The notes under the pieces are model-generated. The model was not told the DNA's origin. It searched no databases and saw only the letters and a list, made by a program, of their open reading frames with translations. Source: Halobacillus andaensis (lineage in GTDB: Bacteria; Bacillota; Bacilli; Bacillales; Halobacillaceae). From it: 64,000 bases of DNA. Numbering within the stretch: the first letter of the stretch is position 1; every line of letters begins with the position of its first letter. This document shows, one piece after another, positions 51,707-61,666 of this stretch. The translations under genes and the position numbers were made by a program. The DNA lies in assembly GCF_014636475.1 (NCBI RefSeq), contig NZ_BMEL01000001.1:1240001-1304000 (forward strand), written 5' to 3'.

Positions 51707-54589
51707 TTATCTTTTAGATAGCTGAAATAAATTTACAGTCCCTTGATCAACACGCTCGGCTATATCATCTCTCCACGTAAATAATAAGATCTGGTTGTTC
51801 TTTGAAAGCTCCTGTATGATTTGAAGCATAATGGCCAGTCTTGCTTCATCAAAATGGACGAAGGCATCATCTACGAGGAAGGGGATGGCTGATTCCTCAG
51901 ACAATGTTTTAGCTAAAGCTAGTCGTATACACACATACAGCTGGTCGGCTGTCCCCCGGGAAAGTTCATCGGTCGAATAATAAAACCCATTCCTATCTTG
52001 AACCATAATTTTCTGCTGATCTTCATCAAGTTGAAGGCTTTTATATTTCCCTAAGGTGACCTGATCAAAGTAGTTTTGAGCCATTTCAAACACGCGTGGC
52101 AGGTATTGATTTTGGTACATCTCTTTCGTTTTCGTCAGCACGTCCAGCGCTATTTTGTAGCTTGCCCACTCTTTCGCTCGTTCATTAAAGCGCGCACGAT
52201 CCAGTTCAAACTGATGAGTAAGACGGGAAAGTTCGTCCGAGCTTTCAAGCTGATTCTTTTTATATTCGTAATCAGCACGTTCCTGCTGAAGTTTTTTTAT
52301 TTGGACCTGAGAATCATCCATTTCCCTTTCTTGCTTTTCCATTTCAAAGGCAATGTCAGCCTCAGTTGGAGGTAAAGTCCACACGCGAAACCCTTCTTGC
52401 TCGTTTAACGTAAGCATCATTTGAATTTGCTGCTTCAATTGCTTTTTCTTTTCGATCTGGTGCTGTTGTTCTTCGTAACGATCAAGGCGTTCATAGAAAT
52501 CTGATACGTTTATAGCACCGACAGCTTCAAGCAGCTCATTCTGCTGGTCACGAAGTGGAGCCATTTCCTCTTCCAGTCGATTTTGCTGCTTCTCTAATAA
52601 ATGCATCTCTTGTTTAAGATGAACCATCTCATCTAAGAACTGTTTTTGTTCGTTCATGAACTTTTCAATTGCCAAAAATTTCTCCTGCATGGTTTGTTCC
52701 TTATGTTCCCACTTTTGTTCTGCGAAAAACCTGCTTACCTTCTCTTCGATTTCTACCATTTTCAGAGAGTGTTTTTCAGCTTCTTCTTGCCATTTAGCTA
52801 TCTCTCGCTGCTTATCTTTTAGTTGTTTCAGCAAATGATAAAGCTTTTCCCAGTGAAGAAGCTTCATTGACTCTAAAAATGGATAATCTCGAATTTGTTC
52901 TTCCCACCGTTTCCGAAAATCTTCTTTCATATGTTCCAATCGTTCTCTACGATCGTCTAATCGATTGCGTCTTTGCTCATGTTCTTTTTGCTGCTCATGA
53001 AGATAGACGGCTTCTCCTTTTGCTTGTTCAAATTGCTGGAGCTCTTGTCTCGCTTTCATGTACATTTCCTTCGTAATCGAAGAGGGTGCTTTCTTTTCCT
53101 CTTCTGTCGGACGCTGATTTTTATCAAGCACAATGACACCAATAGCAAATATCAGTGCAACGACAGTCGGAATAAACTGAGAAGTTACAAGCGATAACAC
53201 GATGCCCCCTAAGAATATCAGGGCAGCCAGGCCATAAGTCCGTTTAGGATCAGTAGATGTATTCGCTTGCTTGGATGGTGAAGAGTGCGCATGGATGTAA
53301 CGGTCAACGAGTTCTGAATGTTCAACCGCTTCCTCCTCACTAATTGTCGTATCTTTTAGATTCTTCAGCTGTTGAAGCGTTTGGTCTTCTTGATTTCCTA
53401 GTGTTTCGATCTCCTGCTTCAATTGTGCTTTATCTTGAGCTAACTGCTGCTCTTCTTCTTTTAGTGACCTCCATGTTTCCTCAAGGTAAAACGGGAACTC
53501 ATAGTCGTAAAGAGCATTTTTTTGGATTGGTAAATCCAATCGATTCATTTCTTGCTCCATTTCCTCATTCGCCCGGCTTATTTGAAGTTCGAGCCGGGCT
53601 GTTTCTTTCTCATGCTCCTGATAAGATAACTTCTCATCAATGAGCGACTGAAGCTCTTCCTGAGGAAAAGGATGTAAGGCTTCCTCAACCGTCGTTAAAC
53701 GCTCTTGTTTATTCAACTTGTGATCACGTACCGTTCTCCATTCACTTTGAAGCGGTAATAACGCGTCCTCATATTCACGCATGGACATCCGAGCATTTTC
53801 AGGGACAGCGTCCTCCCCCTCTTCAATTACGAGCTGATGATATTGCTGTACAACCGGCAGGGCTTTTTTCATTTGCTGATAGCTGTAATATAAACGGCTT
53901 AGCTTTTCCCTTTCTATTCCCACTTCCTCAATATTCTCATCGAGCTTCGTCAACTTCTCTAAAATAAGCTGATAATCGCCGACTTCCTTCTCCATATTGT
54001 TTCGCTTTAACGCTACTTTCTCTAAATGAAGTAACTCTTGATTAAGCTTTGGGTTTCTTCCTTTAGGTTTAAACTGCTCATTAAGCTCTTTCTCTAACTT
54101 TTTCTCGGTTTGATAAATTTGATCAGATCCTGTCAGCCCAATATTTAACAGTACTTCTCCAAGTTCTTCGCCTGTAAGCTGCTGAAGTTTACTTAGATCT
54201 TCTGCATTAAAGCTGTAAATCGATTGATAGACTGACTTAGAAAGACCTCCCATGATCTTCTTAAGAAATGCTTCGCCCCGCTTTTCCCCATTTGAAAGCC
54301 AGCAGACGGCTTCTCCTTGATCTCGGTCATCCAATCGCTCAATAATAATTTCTCCATATGCTTCCATATAAACGGTTATTCGACCACCTATCGTACCGCC
54401 GGTTTTCGGTTGATAAAATGCTCGTTTTCTTGGGGGCAACCCGAAAAAAATAAATAAAATGAACTGTTGAAGCGTTGATTTGCCCGCTTCATTAGCTCCT
54501 GTGATTACGGTAAGGGAATGGGTGGATAAGCGAATGGAATGATCTTTCCATTTTCCAAATCCATAAATATGTAACGACGTAATCTTCAT
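51707..54589 (-). CDS. yhaN: SbcC-like AAA ATPase YhaN
   Basis: A 960-aa SMC/SbcC/Rad50-like ATPase. Walker A GANEAGKSTLQQF is near residue 35; long coiled coils occupy about 160-440 and 510-800, separated by a pair of hydrophobic helices (LAALIFLGGIVLSLVTSQF and following) that would insert in the membrane; LSRGTADQLYVCIRLALA and FLVDDAFVHFD are the signature and Walker B. It probably acts with YhaO on DNA ends. Its ATG directly follows the yhaO stop. Confidence 0.9.
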   Translation of the reverse strand: MKITSLHIYGFGKWKDHSIRLSTHSLTVITGANEAGKSTLQQFILFIFFGLPPRKRAFYQPKTGGTIGGRITVYMEAYGEIIIERLDDRDQGEAVCWLSNGEKRGEAFLKKIMGGLSKSVYQSIYSFNAEDLSKLQQLTGEELGEVLLNIGLTGSDQIYQTEKKLEKELNEQFKPKGRNPKLNQELLHLEKVALKRNNMEKEVGDYQLILEKLTKLDENIEEVGIEREKLSRLYYSYQQMKKALPVVQQYHQLVIEEGEDAVPENARMSMREYEDALLPLQSEWRTVRDHKLNKQERLTTVEEALHPFPQEELQSLIDEKLSYQEHEKETARLELQISRANEEMEQEMNRLDLPIQKNALYDYEFPFYLEETWRSLKEEEQQLAQDKAQLKQEIETLGNQEDQTLQQLKNLKDTTISEEEAVEHSELVDRYIHAHSSPSKQANTSTDPKRTYGLAALIFLGGIVLSLVTSQFIPTVVALIFAIGVIVLDKNQRPTEEEKKAPSSITKEMYMKARQELQQFEQAKGEAVYLHEQQKEHEQRRNRLDDRRERLEHMKEDFRKRWEEQIRDYPFLESMKLLHWEKLYHLLKQLKDKQREIAKWQEEAEKHSLKMVEIEEKVSRFFAEQKWEHKEQTMQEKFLAIEKFMNEQKQFLDEMVHLKQEMHLLEKQQNRLEEEMAPLRDQQNELLEAVGAINVSDFYERLDRYEEQQHQIEKKKQLKQQIQMMLTLNEQEGFRVWTLPPTEADIAFEMEKQEREMDDSQVQIKKLQQERADYEYKKNQLESSDELSRLTHQFELDRARFNERAKEWASYKIALDVLTKTKEMYQNQYLPRVFEMAQNYFDQVTLGKYKSLQLDEDQQKIMVQDRNGFYYSTDELSRGTADQLYVCIRLALAKTLSEESAIPFLVDDAFVHFDEARLAIMLQIIQELSKNNQILLFTWRDDIAERVDQGTVNLFQLSKR

Positions 54590-55828
54590 TTACTCCTCCT
54601 CCCCTGTCACAATCTGTTGAAGCACCATTTCTTTCGCCGCTTCCTTCAATTCGCGTTTGTCTGTATCAGTTAGTTGGTCTAACCATTTAGAAGCTCTGCG
54701 ATGAGAGAATAAAGGTCCTATAAAGTCATAGAATTCATCCTCTGTCATTTCGTCCAAATTTCTTAAAAATTCGCCAGCGAAATGACTGCTGTTTCTTAAT
54801 TCTTCTTCATTCCAAGTAGAAACATCTTCAATTTGCACTTGATCGATCCACACCCAGGGACCATCGAGCGTTTCTCGATCATTAACAAGCTCCCTCCACT
54901 CATCAACCAGCCCAGCCGCCTTCCACTTTTTCAGCATGCCATGACTGCTTTTAATCATCACTTTCAGCATAACGGCATCGTCGCTAGTAAGCATGGCTTT
55001 TGCACGTTCTAACGCTTCCTCAAGCTGCTGAGCGTGGGTGATGGAATCACACTCTACTGTTACTTGCTCGTAAGTAAAACTGTGAAGAGGGAGGAATTGA
55101 TAGCTAAACGCCTCTCCCTTCCATTCCACTAGGTAACACCCTTTCTCTCCACTCTCTTTATGAGAACGTCCTTGAATATTACCCGGATAAATAACCGGAG
55201 GGTCGTCCGATAAAATTTGACGCTTATGGATATGACCAAGCGCCCAATAGTCTATAGACGTTCTATACAAGTCCTGCATGGAGAAAGGAGCATACACATC
55301 ATGCTCAGTCTGCGTCTCGAGACTTCCGTGCAGCATGCCAATATGAAACGCGGCATCTCCTTCTTTCATATAAAAAGGGGTCATCTTTTTCGTTACTGCT
55401 CTTTGTTCATAACTGAATCCATAAATGTTAGCGAGCAACGTATGATCTTTATAAAAAGGGAGGACTTTTACTTCTTCCTCTTCAAAAATATGCACATTTT
55501 CAGGATAGGCAATTGGATAGTGGGCACCCATTATATAATCATGATTTCCATAGCTAATATACACTTGAATCCCATACTGTTTCAGGCGGTCAAACCCTTC
55601 TCTCAGCTTTACCTGCGCCTTTAAACTTCTCACTTCTTCATTAAATAAGTCACCCACTAACAAAACAAAATCCACCTGGTGATGGATCGCTTGTTGGATG
55701 AGGCGTTCGTAAGCTTTAAAGGTGGAAGTGCGCAGTTTTTCTTTCAACTTGTCCGGAAGTTGATTCTTTCCTTTAAAAGGGCTGTCTAAATGTAAGTCTG
55801 CGCTATGTATAAACTTTAACAATGCCAA
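54590..55828 (-). CDS. yhaO: SbcD/Mre11-like metallophosphoesterase YhaO
   Basis: A 412-aa calcineurin-like nuclease. Metal-binding motifs are HSADLHLD (8-15), LLVGDLFNEE, SYGNHDY and ALGHIHKRQ. It is predicted to cut DNA as the partner of YhaN. The TTG start follows GGGGAGG by five bases. A LexA-like box lies upstream; B. subtilis yhaONM is, as I recall, in the SOS regulon. With sbcDC missing next to addBA, this is the only SbcCD-like pair in the window. Confidence 0.92.
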   Translation of the reverse strand: MALLKFIHSADLHLDSPFKGKNQLPDKLKEKLRTSTFKAYERLIQQAIHHQVDFVLLVGDLFNEEVRSLKAQVKLREGFDRLKQYGIQVYISYGNHDYIMGAHYPIAYPENVHIFEEEEVKVLPFYKDHTLLANIYGFSYEQRAVTKKMTPFYMKEGDAAFHIGMLHGSLETQTEHDVYAPFSMQDLYRTSIDYWALGHIHKRQILSDDPPVIYPGNIQGRSHKESGEKGCYLVEWKGEAFSYQFLPLHSFTYEQVTVECDSITHAQQLEEALERAKAMLTSDDAVMLKVMIKSSHGMLKKWKAAGLVDEWRELVNDRETLDGPWVWIDQVQIEDVSTWNEEELRNSSHFAGEFLRNLDEMTEDEFYDFIGPLFSHRRASKWLDQLTDTDKRELKEAAKEMVLQQIVTGEEE

Positions 55829-55888
55829 GGTAACCTCCCCTTTTTTATCTATAGTTTAGCACGAGAATGGCTTCAGTGAACATCATAC

Positions 55889-55900
55889 GAACGTACGATC
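55889..55900 (-). promoter_or_regulatory. LexA-like box upstream of yhaO
   Basis: GATCGTACGTTC on the minus strand matches GAACNNNNGTTC with one mismatch. It lies about 61-72 bp before the start, upstream of a TTCACT/TAAACT promoter-like pair. Confidence 0.5.
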
Positions 55901-55939
55901 CTTCCCCAAAGGGTTTGTTAAATTTCACTGTTGCTATTT

Positions 55940-56110
55940 TTTTATAAAAAGGCTCTGTAAAATCGTCCTCCGGGGTCTTACCTGTCATGCTCTTCCCTCA
56001 GGGAGTCTCGCAATTTCCCTGTCCTCCCTGCATTTGTGAAAATGATGAAAAAGCTGCAGTGGGTTTAGAAGGAACCTTTTGGACATGGACACTGAGCAGA
56101 AAGTGAAACC
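55940..56110. repeat. Possible decayed repeat-element sequence
   Basis: TCCTCCGGGGTCTTACC and CCCTCAGGGAGTCTCGCAATTTCC loosely resemble the second module of elements A-C. No flanking terminator duplication is evident. The remainder of this 400-bp gap between yhaO and yhaP shows no gene. Confidence 0.25.
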
Positions 56111-56193
56111 AATGATAGTCAACCGCAACGTGTTTAATTTAGCTGCCACAAAAGGAGAGTTCACACGTCATGGATAGAAACACAGCCTCTCTA

Positions 56194-56233
56194 AAAAAAT
56201 CTTCCTTCCCCATTTTCGTGGAGAAGGAAGATA
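56194..56233 (-). terminator. Terminator of yhaQ-yhaP
   Basis: ATCTTCCTTC and GAAGGAAGAT form a 10-bp stem with seven U following on the minus strand. Confidence 0.88.
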
Positions 56234-56236
56234 TAA

Positions 56237-57496
56237 TTATTTCTTTCTTTTTGAAAGCTGTATCGCTTGCTTTATATCTTTTAAGGAAGAAGATTTACCG
56301 TACATCAGTACGCCGCCTTTATAAACTCGAGCTCCAATTAATGCAAGAATTACAATCGAACCTACAAGAACGCCAATCGATAAAGCAACTTCCCATACAG
56401 GTATATTAAGCATTCCGACACGCAAAAACATAATTAATGGTGAAAAGAATGGAATGTAAGAAGTGAATGTAATAAACGGCGTGTCAGGTGCATTTAAACC
56501 GAATACCGATATAAAGAAAGCAATGATGATTAAGTAGATCATCGGTGAAATCATTTGCTGAGCATCTTCTAAACGACTAACAAGAGAACCTAGCGTAGCA
56601 GCTAATGTAGCATATAAGAAATAACCTAGCACAAAAAACACCATACCGTACACAATAATGTTCAATTGAATATTCCCGATGCCAAAACCTTCAAGAAAGG
56701 AGCCTTCTCCAGAATTTTGTTGAACACCAAGATAACCGACCCCAAGAATTAATGAAAATTGCAGCAAGCCTAACAATGCAATCCCAGTAATCTTCGCAAA
56801 CATTTGCGACACAGGAGACACGCTTGAAATGAGAATCTCCATAACACGACTCGACTTTTCAGTAGCGACCTCGGTCGCAATCATACTTCCATACATCATG
56901 ACAGTTAAGTATAGCAAGAACAGCATAACGTAAACGAGCCCCTGTGTTTGCTGCATCTCTTCTGTAGTATTTCCTTCTTCTCCTAGAGAGACGGTCTCAT
57001 AAGCAACTGGAGCATTAATGGCTTCGATGGTGGCAGAATCTACTTGAGCTTCTTCAGCTGCCACAGCCATTTTTACTTGCTGTAATGCCTGCTGGATCAT
57101 GTCACTATTCATAGGAGTCATCTGTTCACCCACGTATTCCGTCGCTTCAGGTAAACCAGCTTCTCCAACTCTAATTTCAATCGCAGAATCTAATGCCCCA
57201 TTTTCCACTTCATCTCTAGCTTCATCTAATGTGCGCTCGTTAACCGCTACTGAAAATGCGTCTTCAGTGGCCAGCCTATCCTGGAACAATGCCGCCCACT
57301 CTTCCTCTTCGCTGATCACACTTATTTCGGTTGTGCCCTCTCCATCATCGTCGCCACGATCGAACGTTTCCATAATCGTCTGTAGGTTCGTTAAAACTAA
57401 AATAAGAGCGAGCGTGATAGCTGTCGTAATCACGAAGGACTTTGATTTCACTCTCGATTTGAACGTTTGCGCCACCATGATAAGAAATTTATTCAT
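56237..57496 (-). CDS. yhaP: ABC-2 type exporter permease YhaP
   Basis: A 419-aa permease of the NatB/ABC-2 type: one N-terminal helix, a large extracytoplasmic domain of about 130 residues, then five or six helices, with EVATEKSSRVMEILISSVSP as the conserved cytoplasmic motif. It is presumed to export ions or amphiphiles; NatAB exports sodium, so this may matter in a halophile, but that is inference. The ATG follows GGTGGGGG and overlaps the yhaQ stop by eight bases. Confidence 0.9.
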   Translation of the reverse strand: MNKFLIMVAQTFKSRVKSKSFVITTAITLALILVLTNLQTIMETFDRGDDDGEGTTEISVISEEEEWAALFQDRLATEDAFSVAVNERTLDEARDEVENGALDSAIEIRVGEAGLPEATEYVGEQMTPMNSDMIQQALQQVKMAVAAEEAQVDSATIEAINAPVAYETVSLGEEGNTTEEMQQTQGLVYVMLFLLYLTVMMYGSMIATEVATEKSSRVMEILISSVSPVSQMFAKITGIALLGLLQFSLILGVGYLGVQQNSGEGSFLEGFGIGNIQLNIIVYGMVFFVLGYFLYATLAATLGSLVSRLEDAQQMISPMIYLIIIAFFISVFGLNAPDTPFITFTSYIPFFSPLIMFLRVGMLNIPVWEVALSIGVLVGSIVILALIGARVYKGGVLMYGKSSSLKDIKQAIQLSKRKK

Positions 57497-58388
57497 ACGC
57501 AGCCCCCACCTTTTCAATGAAAATGTCATTTAAAGAAGGTTCTTCTAAATCAAAGGTGCGCACGAATCCTTTTCCATTCAGCTCTTTAAATATGACCTGA
57601 GAAACTTGTTCATTTTCTACTTGGACTTCACATTGACCTCCAAAGCCTTTAAACTTTGTTACGCCAGGAAGGTCTTGCAGAAATTCTAAATCGAATTCAG
57701 CGCTGACTCGAACATTTTTTTTACCAAAGGAACGTTTGATTTCTTTTAGCTCTCCGTGTACGACAGGCTTGCCATGATGGAGAATGCATAAGTTTTCACA
57801 GAGCTCTTCTACATGTTCCATACGGTGAGAAGAAAACACGATGGACGTCCCGGAGTTCTTTAATTCAATCACAGCTTCCTTTAGCATCTCTACATTAACA
57901 GGGTCGAGTCCGGAAAAAGGTTCGTCTAAAATAAGCAGTTTTGGTTTATGTAACACAGCAGATATAAATTGAATTTTTTGCTGATTTCCTTTTGACAGAT
58001 CTTCAACTTTCCTTGACTTATAGTCTGGCACCTTAAATTTATCAAGCCAATACGTAAGCTCAGAGATCGCTTCTGTTCGATTCATCCCTCTAAGTCTCGC
58101 TAAATAAACAAGCTGATCTTGAACCTTCATTTTAGGGTACAGACCCCGCTCCTCCGGAAGATACCCAATTAAATGACTTTGTTCATATCCTATTTCTCCA
58201 TCGTTCCAGGATATTTCACCATCCGTTTCTTCGATAAGTCCTAAAATCATGCGAAACGTTGTCGTTTTTCCAGCTCCGTTCGCTCCTAGAAATCCGAAAA
58301 TCTGCTTTTCAGGTATTTCTATGGATAGATGGTCAACAGCCGTGAATGAGCCAAATTTTTTCATTACATTATGTAATTTTAACGTCAC
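57489..58388 (-). CDS. yhaQ: ABC transporter ATP-binding protein YhaQ
   Basis: A 299-aa ATPase, partner of YhaP. Walker A LGANGAGKTTTFRMILG, signature LSKGNQQKIQF, Walker B LLILDEPFSGLDP, and the NatA-type C-terminal domain ending SLNDIFIEKVG. The start is GTG after GAAAGGGG; the frame continues upstream without a site. Confidence 0.9.
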   Translation of the reverse strand: MTLKLHNVMKKFGSFTAVDHLSIEIPEKQIFGFLGANGAGKTTTFRMILGLIEETDGEISWNDGEIGYEQSHLIGYLPEERGLYPKMKVQDQLVYLARLRGMNRTEAISELTYWLDKFKVPDYKSRKVEDLSKGNQQKIQFISAVLHKPKLLILDEPFSGLDPVNVEMLKEAVIELKNSGTSIVFSSHRMEHVEELCENLCILHHGKPVVHGELKEIKRSFGKKNVRVSAEFDLEFLQDLPGVTKFKGFGGQCEVQVENEQVSQVIFKELNGKGFVRTFDLEEPSLNDIFIEKVGAAYE

Positions 58389-58527
58389 ATTTTTTTCCCC
58401 TTTCCTTTTTAACATTACGAGACATGGTTAAAATTAGTTTCAACTTTTTTTAAGAATAAGCAGGAATTAAGCACCTTTATGACTAATTTATAAAATGAGT
58501 CACCATTCACCTTAGGAGGTTTCTTCT

Positions 58528-58713
58528 ATGAAAAAATATTTTCTAACGGTATTTGAGAAGGATGGCAACAATTTGCTAGATGAAACATTTGAAGCGAAGA
58601 ATGACGCGGAAGCCAAGCAGATCGGTGCGGAGAAACTTGAGCAGCAGGGCTACTCCGAACATACTCACCGATGCGTAGCTCCTGAAGGCCATCTTATTCT
58701 TTTTCACCGATAA
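58528..58713 (+). CDS. yhzD: YhzD family small protein
   Basis: A 61-aa soluble protein starting MKKYFLTVFEKDG and ending THRCVAPEGHLILFHR, the pattern of the YhzD family. Mixed beta-alpha-beta fold predicted, function unknown. TTAGGAGGTTTCTTCT precedes the ATG. It sits between yhaQ and yhaR, both on the opposite strand. Confidence 0.82.
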   Translation: MKKYFLTVFEKDGNNLLDETFEAKNDAEAKQIGAEKLEQQGYSEHTHRCVAPEGHLILFHR

Positions 58714-58723
58714 TAGAACAGTA

Positions 58724-58754
58724 AAAAAAGTCGCGCTTCATACGCGACTTTTTT
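58724..58754. terminator. Bidirectional terminator of yhzD and yhaR
   Basis: AAAAAAGTCGCG and CGCGACTTTTTT enclose CTTCATA; A/T tracts on both sides serve both convergent genes. Confidence 0.92.
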
Positions 58755-59526
58755 ACTGCCCTTTAAATGCAGGTATTCTTTTTTCGAGAAAAGCTTCTAC
58801 TCCTTCATGGTGATCCGCTGTCTGCTTTAACTTCCACTGAGAATGTCGTTCCTTCGCAAGATATTGCAGCAGCTGGTCGATGCCGTATTGGTGATAGATG
58901 CTTTTCGTAGCAATCATGGACTGTAGCGGACGCTGCGTCCATTCCTTCACAAGTTTTTCTGCCTCTTGATGAATATTCCCTTCAAAAACTACATCAATTA
59001 ATTGAAAATCATACGCTTCTTTAGCTCGAAGCTGCTCTCCCTTCCAGGCAAATTGCTTCGCTCGATGAGTACCCAGCCGCTGTTCCAAGAAGAAATGACC
59101 GCCTCCATCTGGCGCTAACCCAATCCCAATAAAATTCATCGATAGTTTTGTATCTGCTTCAGCCATAAGGTAATCGGCTGATAAAGCAATACTTAAACCT
59201 AACCCGACAACAGGACCATGCAGCGCCGCAATCACGATTTTAGGCATTGTATAAAAACCAGTAACAATGGTTTCGATATGATTCATGACTTGATCATACA
59301 CTTCTGGTTCACTTACATCCTGCATCATAGAAACATCGCCACCCGCACAAAAACCGTCTCCTGTTCCAGAGAGTACGACGATTTGAGACTGCTCATCCTG
59401 CTTTATATCTTGAACGATTTCTGCAAACTCATGCAGCATATCCACATGCAATGCATTATACTTTTCCCCGCGAGCAAGTGTGATATAAACAGCTGATCCC
59501 TGTCTGTCTACATTAAAAAATTTCAT
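58753..59526 (-). CDS. yhaR: Enoyl-CoA hydratase/isomerase YhaR
   Basis: A 257-aa crotonase-fold enzyme. The oxyanion-hole sequence GDGFCAGGDVSMM and AALHGPVVGLGLSIALSADY are present, and MNFIGIGLAPDGGGHFFLEQRLG in the active-site region has Asp where classic hydratases have Glu. This suggests an isomerase-type (PaaG-like) reaction. AAAGGGGATACGT precedes the ATG. Place and size agree with B. subtilis yhaR. Confidence 0.88.
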   Translation of the reverse strand: MKFFNVDRQGSAVYITLARGEKYNALHVDMLHEFAEIVQDIKQDEQSQIVVLSGTGDGFCAGGDVSMMQDVSEPEVYDQVMNHIETIVTGFYTMPKIVIAALHGPVVGLGLSIALSADYLMAEADTKLSMNFIGIGLAPDGGGHFFLEQRLGTHRAKQFAWKGEQLRAKEAYDFQLIDVVFEGNIHQEAEKLVKEWTQRPLQSMIATKSIYHQYGIDQLLQYLAKERHSQWKLKQTADHHEGVEAFLEKRIPAFKGQ

Positions 59527-59797
59527 ACGTATCCCCTTTCCACATTCTTATTTTTAGAATTCGCCAGAAGACGTACATGTTCCTGCTCATTTGACAATTT
59601 TTTTCATAGTTGTTTCTGATTAAAATTAGTATTGATCAAGTGGAGGCAACTTACAAGATTCCCCCTCATGGAGAGGTTATCGTCAACAGTATATCTTTTG
59701 ATGGGAGATAGGATAACCTTCAGAAATGACATTATTTCTTCAAGATCACTGCTTTAACGAGTTCACCATCGTTCTGTTACACTTCTTAACATAAAAG

Positions 59798-59850
59798 GGC
59801 TGAGAAAACGGATAAGGTGCGACCCGCAGGACTTATAGCAGTCGCTCTGC
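59798..59850. repeat. Remnant of the A/B/C repeat element
   Basis: GATAAGGTGCGACCCGCAGG followed by ACTTATAGCA corresponds to the AATAAGGTGTGACCCC..AGGGCTGATAAAA stretch of the full elements. The rest of the 370-bp gap between yhaR and yheA holds weak inverted repeats and no gene. Confidence 0.5.
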
Positions 59851-59855
59851 GTACT

Positions 59856-59886
59856 AAAAAAAAAGCTGCCCAGTTGGGCAGCTTTT
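59856..59886 (-). terminator. Terminator of yheB-yheA
   Basis: AAAAGCTGCCC and its complement enclose AGTT, with nine or more U on the minus strand. Confidence 0.92.
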
Positions 59887-59899
59887 AGAATTGTTAAAA

Positions 59900-60259
59900 T
59901 TACTGTTGAGGCTCTTCAGGATTTCCGTAAAGGTCCTCAAGTGGTTTTGTAATGATTTTACTAATATCATTAATCACTGTATTTAAGCGTTGCTCTTCTT
60001 CCATCAGCTTAGAAATTTGAGGATGTTGTTGTACAAGCTCTACAACCTGGCGCGCTTGCTCTACTTCTTCCTCAGAAATCTCTTCACCTTGCATTTGCTT
60101 TTGTTGAAGAGTAATTTGTGTTTGACGGAAATCTTCAAACATCTTTTTAGCTGCTTCATCGTTCATTACTGCTTCATAAGCATCTTTTAATCCGTTAAAT
60201 TCTTCACTATTGCGAATTGCTTTTTCAAGATCATATGCGTGATCATAAATATTAGCCAT
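59900..60259 (-). CDS. yheA: YlbF/YmcA-family protein YheA
   Basis: A 119-aa all-helical protein of the YlbF/YheA (com_ylbF) family: DHAYDLEKAIRNSEEF, FRQTQITLQQKQMQG, then a glutamine-rich helix. Paralogs YlbF, YmcA and YaaT modulate RNase Y; YheA itself is uncharacterised. AGGAGGTAC precedes the ATG. It follows yheB by 87 bp and ends at a strong terminator. Confidence 0.9.
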   Translation of the reverse strand: MANIYDHAYDLEKAIRNSEEFNGLKDAYEAVMNDEAAKKMFEDFRQTQITLQQKQMQGEEISEEEVEQARQVVELVQQHPQISKLMEEEQRLNTVINDISKIITKPLEDLYGNPEEPQQ

Positions 60260-60346
60260 AAGTTAAAAGTACCTCCTAGAAATGTTGAGTTTTGAACTCC
60301 TTCCTCACTATAACAAACATGATTACGCATGTATAGGAATTGACGG

Positions 60347-61483
60347 TTATCCAATAAAAAGAACGAGAATTCCTTGTAAAATTCCAATGAGTCCCCCAAG
60401 GAGCGCACCTAAATAGGTGATCATTTTAAACTCTCTTCTTGAAATATCGAGGACCATTTCTTCCAGCCTGCTCACATTAAATGATTCAACCTGTTCCTGC
60501 ACAATTTCTGATAAGTTCATCGACTCCATCATTGTTTCAATTTTTGAAGAGAGTAAGTGAGTCGCTTTTGGCACAAGAGCAGGCACAACATCTAAAATGA
60601 TTTTTGAATGAAGCGGCTTCGTCCAATCAGCAACGGACTGACGGAGCCATTCCTCTATAGGAAGAGATTTCGTGACCGCTTGGCCTAATCCATAGGAGAT
60701 GGTTTCTTTTCCGATCTTTTGTTCAAAGTAGCCGATGGGCTGGTTCAGCGCACTTTTCAGTTCCGTTTGCAGCATCGATTGCAGCCATTCTGTCGTTTCT
60801 CTCGCTGATACGTAGCGTACAATAACAGGATGAACACGATCAATCACTCGCTCTGACCCCATAAATGATTGAATCATATTCCCTAAAAATCCTTGCTTTT
60901 CTAAATAATCATCAATGAGAGCGCCTACTTTTTCTTTTCCTTCTCTGCTCGTTAAAAACTGATGAACTTTCTGCTGAATATAATGAGCAAGCTGATCCGT
61001 TCCCGCTTCAGCTCTCTGCTGCCAATCTGAAGAGAGAACATCTTTCAACTTTTGCTGCCTCATCTCTTCCATCATTCCGTTATACCTGCGATCAATCCAT
61101 GCAGCGACCGCATCTTCCACTCGCTCCCGATCAATGTCTACGTCAAACGAATGAAAAAGTTGTTCCAGCGATTGATCGCTCTGTAACGCTTTTTCCACTT
61201 CTGTTTGGGCAAAGGTCGTAATTTGATTTTGAAATTCTTTTCCTTCTATTTTACGCTTCAACCCTTCAGCCGTAAGCAAATGATTGACGACCATTTTTCC
61301 AAGCTGCCTGGCTAATTCATTTTGACGCTTTGGGATTAACCCAGGTGTAAAAGGGAGACGGAAACTTCCTAAATGGATCGCCCGATAAGGACGAAACAAC
61401 ATTTTAATGGCTAACGAATTGGTAACACCACCAATAGCGGCGCCAACTGCCATCATTAATAAAATTAATATAAATGTACTCAT
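60347..61483 (-). CDS. yheB: DUF445 membrane-anchored protein YheB
   Basis: A 378-aa DUF445 protein: an N-terminal membrane helix with GAAIGGVTNSLAIKMLFRPY, LPFTPGLIPKRQNELARQLG, a long helical soluble part, and a C-terminal glycine-rich membrane segment ALLGGLIGILQGI. The function is unknown; in B. subtilis it is linked to spores. The ATG after ATGAGGG is chosen. Length matches B. subtilis YheB. Confidence 0.9.
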   Translation of the reverse strand: MSTFILILLMMAVGAAIGGVTNSLAIKMLFRPYRAIHLGSFRLPFTPGLIPKRQNELARQLGKMVVNHLLTAEGLKRKIEGKEFQNQITTFAQTEVEKALQSDQSLEQLFHSFDVDIDRERVEDAVAAWIDRRYNGMMEEMRQQKLKDVLSSDWQQRAEAGTDQLAHYIQQKVHQFLTSREGKEKVGALIDDYLEKQGFLGNMIQSFMGSERVIDRVHPVIVRYVSARETTEWLQSMLQTELKSALNQPIGYFEQKIGKETISYGLGQAVTKSLPIEEWLRQSVADWTKPLHSKIILDVVPALVPKATHLLSSKIETMMESMNLSEIVQEQVESFNVSRLEEMVLDISRREFKMITYLGALLGGLIGILQGILVLFIG

Positions 61484-61666
61484 TGATGAGACCCTCATTT
61501 CAATCTAGAACTCCTGTCCCATTATAGATCAATATAAGACGCTTAGCTACTCACAGCGCTGCGTTTTTTCAACACTTTCTGATTGTTGCAGCTCCACTTT
61601 CTCCATTTATTAGCAAAGCCGCATTTTTCTTAATTGGAAAGACTAAGACATATGGAGGTGAATCAA

